Assembly: GCA_027492635.1 (NCBI GenBank)
Contig: JAPUEH010000007.1
Span: forward strand, 1-64,000
Length of the DNA: 64,000 nt
Source of the DNA: Candidatus Saccharimonadota bacterium
Lineage (GTDB): Bacteria > Patescibacteriota > Saccharimonadia > Saccharimonadales > Saccharimonadaceae
Direction: 5' to 3'
In this document: in pieces, positions 16,396 through 23,943 of the stretch
How the letters are laid out: each line of letters opens with the position of its first letter
Position numbering within the stretch: position 1 is the stretch's first letter
Program-made: the position numbers and the translations under genes
The notes under the pieces: model-generated
Told to the model about the DNA's origin: nothing
The model's input: only the letters and a program-made list of their open reading frames with translations
Database searches by the model: none

Positions 16396-16467
16396 GGGGC
16401 TGGTAGGAATCGAACCTACTACCAAGTGGTTATGAGCCGCCTGCTCTAACCGATGAGCTACAGCCCC
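16392..16467 (-). tRNA. tRNA-Ile (anticodon CAU, lysidine type)
   Basis: 76 nt with encoded CCA. Acceptor GGGGCTG/CAGCCCC, D-arm GCTC/GAGC, loop CTCATAA, T-arm GTAGG/CCTAC. The AGGCG...CTCATAA...CACTTGGT core matches the E. coli ileX tRNA rather than either methionine tRNA, so I read it as tRNA-Ile2, whose C34 is changed to lysidine by TilS (gene at 49274). The anticodon stem has a C29-A41 mismatch. Confidence 0.88.
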
Positions 16468-16525
16468 ACATACTTCGTACATTATAGCGTAGGCCAGCGT
16501 TTTAGGCTATAATAAGCACTATAAA

Positions 16526-16963
16526 ATGTCTATAGAAACAAAAATCCGCCGCACCATCTATCATATCCGCTACCACTACCCAACGCGGGAGATTATTACC
16601 GTGCTGCTGGTGGGTCTTGCGATTGTATGGTTTATCTGGGGCTCTGTGCAGGCTATGCAAAAAAACTACGAGCTCCGCAAAGTTGTCGAAGACAAACGTC
16701 GCACCGCACAGCTCACCGAGCTGGAGATGAAGACGCTTGAGTACGAACAGCGCTATTTGCAGAGCGAGGAATATAAGAAGCTGGCTGTGCGTGAGCGTCT
16801 TGGCTACGGCGACCCAGGCGAAAAAATACTCGTCTTGCCTGCCAATTCACCCGCGGCCACCGCAGCCGATCAGACGACGTCTACGCAGGCCAAAGAACAA
16901 CCCGAGCCAAGCAACTTGAGCCAGTGGGGGAACTTTCTTTTTGGGGGAAATGTACGGGAGTAA
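16526..16963 (+). CDS. FtsB/DivIC-like septum formation initiator
   Basis: 145 aa. A cytoplasmic basic N-terminus, one membrane helix (about 25-44), an extracytoplasmic coiled coil (about 48-88) and the family motif YKKLAVRERLGYGDPGEKI (about 88-106), then a Pro/Thr-rich tail. Expected partner of the division septum proteins. TATAAT (16508-16513) precedes the ATG by 12 nt. Confidence 0.85.
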   Translation: MSIETKIRRTIYHIRYHYPTREIITVLLVGLAIVWFIWGSVQAMQKNYELRKVVEDKRRTAQLTELEMKTLEYEQRYLQSEEYKKLAVRERLGYGDPGEKILVLPANSPAATAADQTTSTQAKEQPEPSNLSQWGNFLFGGNVRE

Positions 16964-17007
16964 TATGATACACTAAGTGCATAAAGCGAAGCTTAAGGGG
17001 GTGATTG

Positions 17008-19998
17008 GTGAAGAAGATTGGCTTAGCGATACTATTTAGTGTAATGTTTGCGACAATACCTTTGGACTTGTATGCAGCTGATCCTGCAGGCTGGTTGGGA
17101 TCTGGTGTTACGACGAAATGGAATGAGGTGCACGATGGAAGGCGCGTCAGTACGAATGGATACGAGTGTGAATATAACCCCGCTCTTCCTGTGCGCGATA
17201 GAGCGGGATATATGTCAACAATAGTTGAAGACATTACTATCAAGGCATGTGTAACACGAGGTAAGTATGTAAACATCGCATATGCGATGGATCAGGGTCA
17301 ATATAGTGGAGGAGCTGCATATAAATACGCGTCCTTTGCAGGAGATACGCGCATGTACCCTTTGGAGATACCCGGCGAACCAACATATTCCTACTATGAT
17401 TTTAGACTTGTCAAAGGTCAGGACTCTCTTATTATTGAAAGCTCAGGCTATGGCGGGTGGTTTATTTACGACAATCTCTCCAGTAGATTGGTTAAATCTA
17501 CAACGCCAGGTACAAGCAATACAATATACACCTTAGACAGGAGTAATACGACACATCGTTTCTCTTTGCCTGTTGCGCCACAATCGCCGGAGCACTATTT
17601 GTATCAGCGGGGTGTGGGTTATTCAAAGAATGGCCGCTATTTTGCTTTTGCTGCAAATAGTAATTCTTGGTCTCATGCTTCACAGATGAGGTATTATCTA
17701 CTAGACTCAACGACTGGAGAAGCGAAGCTGTTCAGCGTGGCCGAAAAAGATACAACAAATTCAGTCCAGGAGCAAAAGAGGTTTACTGTGTCCGACGATG
17801 GTAAATATGTGGCAGGTGGCACTATGCTTACGTTCTCGATATGGAATACTGACGGGTGCGGTGTTGCAATGTCGTCCTCGCATGACGGTATTACTGCGGA
17901 TCCATGTCCTTCTGTGGTTATTGGCAAGCCTCAGCCGAGCAACCCTCGATATACGGATTATGGAGGGGATTTGTATAGTTGGTGGCGAACGTCGCTTTTT
18001 GAATTTACGGACAACGATAGGTCGATATCTTTTGCTGCGTTTCAGCAAGGATACAGCTCTACGAGGTATTCAATTGCTGCTCCGGGCTATACACCGGACC
18101 GTCTTGGTTATCTTGCTCTTGGTGACTCCTACTCTAGTGGCGAGGGAGATACTTATATAGATCCGCATACAAACTCAAAACGGTACCGTGAGCATACGAA
18201 TGTCGAGGAAGATGCAATAAATCCGCGTGAAAAATGTCATCTCAGCACTCAATCATATCCGTATAAGCTTGCGAGTAGTTTTTCCTGGAATCTTGCAGAT
18301 CAAAACAATATAGCAGGCAGGTGGCAATCGGTGGCTTGTTCTGGCGCGCAAAAATACGACGCCAACGAATATAATAGTGCATACTATATGGGGCAGGGCA
18401 AGGGTGCTGCTAAGCAGCTTATTGTGAATGAGCGTAAACCGAGGCTTCAGGGCTATGCAAACGCCGCACAGCTTAAAGTAGATGCCCTCAACGAATTTAT
18501 CCCTGGTCGCCAGAAACAGATTGAATTTGTAAAGAAGTACAAGCCAAAGGTTATTACGCTGACGATGGGTGGGAATGATGTAGGGTTTGGTGACAAAATT
18601 AGTATGTGTATCTTTCTGAGTACAACTTGTTCAACGGCTACCGAGGAAGAAAGAAAGCTACTTGGACATGACATAAAAGGACAGTTTTCTAAGCTGACAA
18701 GCTTTTATCGTGAACTGCAATTAGCCTCGCCTGGAGTGCGCATATATGTACTTGGATATCCTCAAGCTATCACTGATGGAGAAAATGATATTTGTCCCTC
18801 GAATGCCGATAAGCTTAATTACCTGGAAAGAAAAATGATAGTAGCGGGTTATTGGTATATGAATCAAGTCATACACACGGCAGCTCGCGCACAAGGAGTG
18901 CACTATGTAGACACCCAATGGGCGTTGACTGGCCATAGGCTTTGTGAGGCGGGTAATAACCCATATGTGATAGGGCTTGTGGCTTTTAATAATAAAACTA
19001 AAGACGAAGTGCAGGAGACATTCCATCCAAATGCTGATGGCCACTCCCTTATAGCTAATAAATTCTACGAAGCACTGAACTATAAAAACCCATTAACCTA
19101 CAATGGCTACGCTAGTGATGCCAATGCCAGTCTCACTGAGGCGGATATTCCTCATTCTCTATATTTACAGACGGACACCACGGCTACACGGAATGTGGAG
19201 CACAAAGCTTCTACGGACTCTGAGCAAGTTCGATCAAGTAGCATGAGTATAACATTTGACAGCTTTACATTTCTCGCAGGTAGCACTGTACAGATGACAT
19301 TACACTCTGACCCTGTGGATCTTGGAACTATGATTGCGAGCAGTAATGGTGCGGCGAGCGCCACGCCAACAATCCCAAGCACTGTTCCGCCGGGTTATCA
19401 CACTCTTGTCGTATCCGGCCAAACCCCCTCTGGTGAGGATATAGAGTACGAACAGATCATTCTTGTCAAAGGCGAAGATCCTGATGATATAGATGACAAC
19501 AATGTGCCAGATGACCAACAGGTTTGCGGTCCGTTTATTACGCCGTCCAGTGAAGATGAAGATTATGACGGCATAGATGATGCCTGTGACCCAGAGGTAA
19601 CCGACCCAATTCTCTATATTGCCCGCAATGGTGCTACAGAAAAAGGCGAAGACTCCTCAAAACTCTATGTCTACCGTAATACTCGCGCCAGCGGCATAAC
19701 TGGTATTACTACCGACTATGTGGATATTTCTACAGATGCAGACAACAAAGAAGCCCTTGTTGCATCATCCCTCGACACCTCCACTTCTGCCACGTACAAT
19801 AGATTTATAATGCTACAAGATACCAACAATCCAAACATAAAAATCCCCATCATCTTCGCAAAAGACATCAACAGCACCTGTATAGCCCTCCAGCCTACCG
19901 ACTACCTTTCACCAGTACTCAACCCCACCGACTCAAACTACGCCCTAAGAGGATTTACAAAACTAACACAACTGCCAGCAGGAGAAAATTGTGAGTAA
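17008..19998 (+). CDS. Large secreted SGNH/GDSL hydrolase
   Basis: 996 aa from GTG 17008 (AAGGGGG just upstream; TTG 17005 also possible). A signal peptide ends near residue 23. Residues about 25-365 form a beta-rich region unlike known lipases. Residues about 367-700 are the SGNH hydrolase: block I GDSYSSGEGD (Ser374), block III GGND (G521-D524), and a DGH triad end (Asp677, His679). It should act as an extracellular esterase or lipase. A Thr/Pro-rich linker and an Asp-rich calcium-type stretch (about 823-860, like thrombospondin type-3 repeats) precede a C-terminal domain. Its last 30 codons are duplicated twice downstream. Confidence 0.88.
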   Translation: MKKIGLAILFSVMFATIPLDLYAADPAGWLGSGVTTKWNEVHDGRRVSTNGYECEYNPALPVRDRAGYMSTIVEDITIKACVTRGKYVNIAYAMDQGQYSGGAAYKYASFAGDTRMYPLEIPGEPTYSYYDFRLVKGQDSLIIESSGYGGWFIYDNLSSRLVKSTTPGTSNTIYTLDRSNTTHRFSLPVAPQSPEHYLYQRGVGYSKNGRYFAFAANSNSWSHASQMRYYLLDSTTGEAKLFSVAEKDTTNSVQEQKRFTVSDDGKYVAGGTMLTFSIWNTDGCGVAMSSSHDGITADPCPSVVIGKPQPSNPRYTDYGGDLYSWWRTSLFEFTDNDRSISFAAFQQGYSSTRYSIAAPGYTPDRLGYLALGDSYSSGEGDTYIDPHTNSKRYREHTNVEEDAINPREKCHLSTQSYPYKLASSFSWNLADQNNIAGRWQSVACSGAQKYDANEYNSAYYMGQGKGAAKQLIVNERKPRLQGYANAAQLKVDALNEFIPGRQKQIEFVKKYKPKVITLTMGGNDVGFGDKISMCIFLSTTCSTATEEERKLLGHDIKGQFSKLTSFYRELQLASPGVRIYVLGYPQAITDGENDICPSNADKLNYLERKMIVAGYWYMNQVIHTAARAQGVHYVDTQWALTGHRLCEAGNNPYVIGLVAFNNKTKDEVQETFHPNADGHSLIANKFYEALNYKNPLTYNGYASDANASLTEADIPHSLYLQTDTTATRNVEHKASTDSEQVRSSSMSITFDSFTFLAGSTVQMTLHSDPVDLGTMIASSNGAASATPTIPSTVPPGYHTLVVSGQTPSGEDIEYEQIILVKGEDPDDIDDNNVPDDQQVCGPFITPSSEDEDYDGIDDACDPEVTDPILYIARNGATEKGEDSSKLYVYRNTRASGITGITTDYVDISTDADNKEALVASSLDTSTSATYNRFIMLQDTNNPNIKIPIIFAKDINSTCIALQPTDYLSPVLNPTDSNYALRGFTKLTQLPAGENCE

Positions 19999-20341
19999 AA
20001 TTACTAACAGCAAAAAGACAACAGCAACTAACATTACCAAGAATATTGAACTAATAGGTATTGTTGGTCTTGCGGCGTCTGTTATGGCATATGTTGCAGT
20101 GGATATTATACGGAGTAACCTTGCTTCGTTTAGGGACTTTATTTCCATCTTCCAGTTTATATATTTATTACTCGCAGGCATCTCCCTCGCGGGATTTATA
20201 ATGACTGTTTTTGCTGCAATAAAGTCCGTAGATACACCCAAACGAGTAGCGTTTGTAGTTGGTGCTATAGGGACTTTCTTTTTGACTAAATGGCTTGTCA
20301 CTATAGACGGTGTGCTGGGAGCCACACTCAACAGCTTTTAA
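19991..20341 (+). CDS. Small three-helix membrane protein, copy 1
   Basis: 116 aa: polar N-terminus, then hydrophobic segments about 22-42, 50-78 and 88-110. Its GTG lies within the hydrolase stop region (GTGAGTAA overlap), with AGGAG upstream, so translation is coupled to the hydrolase. It is identical to the next gene up to RVAFVVG and then differs in the last 25 residues. No family recognised. Its tight linkage to a secreted hydrolase allows an immunity-type or chaperone role, which is speculation. Confidence 0.7.
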   Translation: MSKITNSKKTTATNITKNIELIGIVGLAASVMAYVAVDIIRSNLASFRDFISIFQFIYLLLAGISLAGFIMTVFAAIKSVDTPKRVAFVVGAIGTFFLTKWLVTIDGVLGATLNSF

Positions 20342-20425
20342 TTGAGAAGACACTCAACCCCACCGACTCAAACTACGCCCTAAGAGGATTTACAAAACTA
20401 ACACAACTGCCAGCAGGAGAAAATT

Positions 20426-20773
20426 GTGAGTAAAATTACTAACAGCAAAAAGACAACAGCAACTAACATTACCAAGAATATTGAACTAATAGGTATTGTT
20501 GGTCTTGCGGCGTCTGTTATGGCATATGTTGCAGTGGATATTATACGGAGTAACCTTGCTTCGTTTAGGGACTTTATTTCCATCTTCCAGTTTATATATT
20601 TATTACTCGCAGGCATCTCCCTCGCGGGATTTATAATGACTGTTTTTGCTGCAATAAAGTCCGTAGATACACCCAAACGAGTAGCGTTTGTAGTTGGGGG
20701 GATGGGCATTTTGTCCCTGACCTGGGAGCTTGTTGTCACAGGTGTGTTTGTCGGTGCACTTACTAACTTTTAG
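20426..20773 (+). CDS. Small three-helix membrane protein, copy 2
   Basis: 115 aa. Residues 1-90 are identical to those of the preceding gene, and the last 25 (after VVG) are unrelated in detail but still hydrophobic. It has the same GTG start and AGGAG, carried along by the duplicated piece of hydrolase coding sequence. The near-perfect DNA identity shows a recent duplication. The abrupt change after 20697 shows where the copies recombined or diverged. Confidence 0.7.
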   Translation: MSKITNSKKTTATNITKNIELIGIVGLAASVMAYVAVDIIRSNLASFRDFISIFQFIYLLLAGISLAGFIMTVFAAIKSVDTPKRVAFVVGGMGILSLTWELVVTGVFVGALTNF

Positions 20774-20879
20774 GATAATCCTGATCCCGACTACCTTTCA
20801 CCAGTACTCAACCCCACCGACTCAAACTACGCCCTAAGAGGATTTACAAAACTAACCACACTACCAATAGGAGAGAATT

Positions 20880-21647
20880 GTGAGTAAGAAGCAGCTAGTC
20901 AGCCACCCTGAGAAGTCGTCAGATAAATTACAGCGATGGAGGGGATTCATACTGGTCTGCATATCACTTATCGGCATATACGTCGTTAAGGCAATATTTG
21001 ATGGCGCGACACCTCCGAGTGTTTTGATGATACTGTTGATTATTTCTGGTTGTTCGGTAATAGGCTTTTTGTACGCTTGTCGTGTGCTCCTCCATCAATC
21101 TTTTTCAACCAAGGAATATGCGACAGTAGTGTTATGGGTAGCACTGCCTGTAGTATTTTTTGTATGGACCGATATGATGTCGTATAGTCCAGTGATACCT
21201 TATATTTTTCATCCCAACACATCTTTTTATGTAGGTATAGGATTAGTGTTAGCTGCTGCTGCGACATACTCTTTCTCTTTTGCTGTGCTCTGGCGTGAGA
21301 GAAGTCGTAGAGTGCTGCATGCGGATGTATCTTGGAGGGAAAGTTTAATAGATAAGCCGTATTACAGGCCGGGGCTGGCCGTTACTCTGACGGTAGTAAG
21401 CTATTTAGTTCTCTTCTATCAACCCGGTGTTCCGACTGATGTATCGGCTGAGCGCTACACGGCTATAGCTCAGACGGTCGGATTAATCAATCTTGTCTTT
21501 GCATGTACGGCGGTAGTGCTATCCATTATGTCGGCATTTAGTGTAAAAGGTGGATGGAAAATAATTTTTATGATAAGTGCATTGGTAGGGTTGTGGGTTG
21601 CGGCATATCAGATTTTAGGAATAGCGTTGAGTGGTGGTATATACTAA
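20880..21647 (+). CDS. Polytopic membrane protein, unknown
   Basis: 255 aa with about seven hydrophobic helices. It begins GTG AGT AAG after a third, partial copy of the hydrolase tail, so its initiation region comes from the same duplication although the protein body is different from the two small genes. No family recognised. Confidence 0.65.
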   Translation: MSKKQLVSHPEKSSDKLQRWRGFILVCISLIGIYVVKAIFDGATPPSVLMILLIISGCSVIGFLYACRVLLHQSFSTKEYATVVLWVALPVVFFVWTDMMSYSPVIPYIFHPNTSFYVGIGLVLAAAATYSFSFAVLWRERSRRVLHADVSWRESLIDKPYYRPGLAVTLTVVSYLVLFYQPGVPTDVSAERYTAIAQTVGLINLVFACTAVVLSIMSAFSVKGGWKIIFMISALVGLWVAAYQILGIALSGGIY

Positions 21648-21722
21648 TTATCCAAAAGAAACTGGCTATGGGGTATGATTATAAGATTGAACCCCGCAAA
21701 ATAACAAAAGATTAGCTAATAG

Positions 21723-22706
21723 CTACTTAAAATACCTCTTATGAATACTCGAAGCCGCAGCCGCCGATCCAAGCAGTCCGAGCGTAGCGAGTACAAGGCT
21801 GGTGCTCACGCCAAAGCCAGAGAAGTATTTGAACGAAATGGTGATGATACTGACGACGAGGAAAAAGGAGGCGCTGCCGAGCAGGTGTTTGTTTTGCATA
21901 ATCACACTGGCGTAGAATACACCGAGTATGCTTGCAACGAGGAGAATAAACCAGATAAATGAGTAGTCGCCATAGGTACTCACATACATGGCACCGAACC
22001 CCACGAGGGCGGCAAATGAGTCAAAAGCACTGGGGGAATTGCGTGTGCCAGCGTAGAGCCGGCTCACGACTCGGGTCGCATAGACGAGGAGACCAGCGGA
22101 AAGCACCAAAATGGCAGACCATACGTCAGCGGACAGGTCTGTGTCTTTGATGATGCCAAATAGCGCCGCAGGCACCGACATTACGCAGAGTAGTATGCCG
22201 ATCAGCAACACGATATTTTTGCGTACGACTCTGTCGAATGCGATGTGGACGGCACCTGTCACGAGGAGTGCTGCCGCGCCAGCAAAGAAATTGACATCGC
22301 CATAACCGCCAATCATTTCGTTGATGACGATGTAAGCGCCGGTGATACTCGCGAGCGAGCCGGTGAGTAGTAGTGCATTGGTGAGGCCTTTGCGGATGTC
22401 GGACTGTGCACCATAGGCGATGAGATAGTAGGCAAAAGCCCATAGGCCGCTCGCCATGCCGACGCTGAGGATAATGCGAAGCGCGGGTGAATTATCGCTC
22501 CATGTTTGAGCGATGACCGAAAGCAATGCCGCATATAGCATAATACCTGCGATATAAAACATAACGTCAACGGCCGAGAGGCGGGATTTTGCTGGCGTAT
22601 CATCAGGTTGTTTTGTATCAAACAGCGCGTCGATGTCGCGTCGTGTGACGATGCCATCGGCAATAGCACGACGAAGTGTGGCGAGAAGTTCGGTTTTTTC
22701 TGTCAT
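21723..22706 (-). CDS. DUF2157-like polytopic membrane protein
   Basis: 327 aa from ATG 22706. A cytoplasmic start (TELLATLRRAIADGIVTRRDIDALF) is followed by about nine membrane helices, the arrangement of DUF2157-type proteins. The start overlaps the stop of the preceding gene as TAATG, so the two are coupled. Function unknown. The 976-aa protein at 23944 has a comparable repeated-helix character. Confidence 0.7.
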   Translation of the reverse strand: MTEKTELLATLRRAIADGIVTRRDIDALFDTKQPDDTPAKSRLSAVDVMFYIAGIMLYAALLSVIAQTWSDNSPALRIILSVGMASGLWAFAYYLIAYGAQSDIRKGLTNALLLTGSLASITGAYIVINEMIGGYGDVNFFAGAAALLVTGAVHIAFDRVVRKNIVLLIGILLCVMSVPAALFGIIKDTDLSADVWSAILVLSAGLLVYATRVVSRLYAGTRNSPSAFDSFAALVGFGAMYVSTYGDYSFIWFILLVASILGVFYASVIMQNKHLLGSASFFLVVSIITISFKYFSGFGVSTSLVLATLGLLGSAAAASSIHKRYFK

Positions 22707-23227
22707 TATTTTTCTACCCATCCTATGAAATTAACCGAGCCGCTGTATTCTTCGGGCAGGTTGATTTGCTTTTTCTTGAGTCCATCAGCAAGATACCACG
22801 ACGAGTCCGAAGAGCTCCCTCCCCAAAACAAAAAGCTGCCACTGCCGTTTTCGGACTTCAGTTGGTAGTTGTCTGGTGATTTGGCCGAGGCTGATAGCGA
22901 GTAATTCAGCACGTTGGCATAATCTATGCGCGTGCTCGTATTGGCTGAAGCGTCATAGTAGTAGAGCGTGCTGGAAGATGAGTCGTCGCTGAGGTTGGAT
23001 GTATTAATGGTAATCTTGCCGTCCGCATCGATGCTATATCGATCGGCACAGCCATAGCTATAGCGACCGCACGAGCTGTAGATGAAGTCGTAGGTAGGAT
23101 TGGCAAACAGCCGTGGCAAATATACGAGCGCGATAGCAAGTAGTATCATGGCGACAGGAGCTGCAAAAAGTAGGAGCAGATCTTTTTTGGGATTTGGTTT
23201 TTTGTGAGTTTTGGACGGTGTATTCAT
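22706..23227 (-). CDS. Membrane-anchored extracytoplasmic protein, unknown
   Basis: 173 aa from ATG 23227. A basic N-terminus, one membrane helix (about 17-38), and an extracytoplasmic domain rich in Ser/Tyr/Asp with two cysteines (SSCGRYSYGC) that may form a disulfide. TACACT (23237-23242 on the minus strand) ends 9 nt before the ATG, indicating a leaderless start. The longer frame to 23275 is not needed. Divergent from the gene at 23311. Confidence 0.62.
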   Translation of the reverse strand: MNTPSKTHKKPNPKKDLLLLFAAPVAMILLAIALVYLPRLFANPTYDFIYSSCGRYSYGCADRYSIDADGKITINTSNLSDDSSSSTLYYYDASANTSTRIDYANVLNYSLSASAKSPDNYQLKSENGSGSFLFWGGSSSDSSWYLADGLKKKQINLPEEYSGSVNFIGWVEK

Positions 23228-23310
23228 AGTACTTGCAGTGTAGCATGTTTTTAAGCATAAGGCAGCTAGCGGCAAGTGTCGGCATATCTACTAAATGATA
23301 TACTAAAGCT

Positions 23311-23913
23311 ATGATAGCGATTTTTTCTTTTGCAGCTGCGTTACTAGTGGCGATAGGTATACTATATGTAATCATTGTCGTCATGATGCCGACGGTATGT
23401 TTGTATGCTGGCAACAAAGCTGCGGCCGCTACATGGCTACGGCGCTATTTTCGGCACGACATGGCGTTGTATGACCCATTTGACTTAGTGTATCTCTATA
23501 TTGCGACAGGCCGTGCTGACGAAGTACAAGCAATGTACCGCAAGTACAGCCGAAAAGGCAATATCGGGAGTGAGTATTTTGTTGATGTGTGGGTGGCGGT
23601 ACATCAGGGGGAGTGGCAGGCGGCGAGCAGGGCGCTTGAAGAGTTGCGCAAATATACGATTATGAATGATGTGGATATCGATAAGCTCGCCGCTGCTGTT
23701 GCGCACAAAAGCGCCAAAGAAGTTGATGATATCTATCTCATTGATATGAATGGACGCGCGGCAGTGCAACCATCTTTCTTTCGCTTGGCGTGGGTTGTGC
23801 TGGCGTGCGGGCTGATAATAGGCTTGGTATGGGCGGCGCTTGTGTATTTTGTGCTGAACGATACGGCATTGCTTGGCTTGTCGGCTAGTCATTTGCAAGG
23901 AGATACGCTATGA
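23311..23913 (+). CDS. Two-helix membrane protein with helical-repeat middle
   Basis: 200 aa. Membrane helices at both ends (about 3-28 and 160-183) enclose a soluble helical region (about 38-145) with alternating aromatic and Ala residues reminiscent of TPR-like repeats. TATACT (23299-23304) ends 6 nt before the ATG, so it is leaderless. It lies 30 bp upstream of the giant membrane-protein gene and is probably in the same transcript. Confidence 0.6.
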   Translation: MIAIFSFAAALLVAIGILYVIIVVMMPTVCLYAGNKAAAATWLRRYFRHDMALYDPFDLVYLYIATGRADEVQAMYRKYSRKGNIGSEYFVDVWVAVHQGEWQAASRALEELRKYTIMNDVDIDKLAAAVAHKSAKEVDDIYLIDMNGRAAVQPSFFRLAWVVLACGLIIGLVWAALVYFVLNDTALLGLSASHLQGDTL

Positions 23914-23943
23914 TAAGGCGTAACAGGAGCAAAAGGGGGATAG

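Larger units (their letters stand above)
19898..20882 (+). repeat. Tandem duplications covering the hydrolase tail and a small membrane gene
   Basis: A 346-bp block (19917-20262) recurs essentially unchanged at 20352-20697, offset 435 bp. A shorter third copy of the first part (19898-about 19975) lies at 20787-about 20864. Each copy begins with codons of the end of the hydrolase gene and carries the Shine-Dalgarno and GTG start of the following gene. The copies therefore multiplied a translation-start cassette together with (once) the whole small gene. Confidence 0.9.

Noticed and set aside
19917-20697. CRISPR-like array
   Set aside because: Two long (346-bp) coding repeats and one partial copy, with no short regular repeat-spacer pattern. 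It is a gene duplication.
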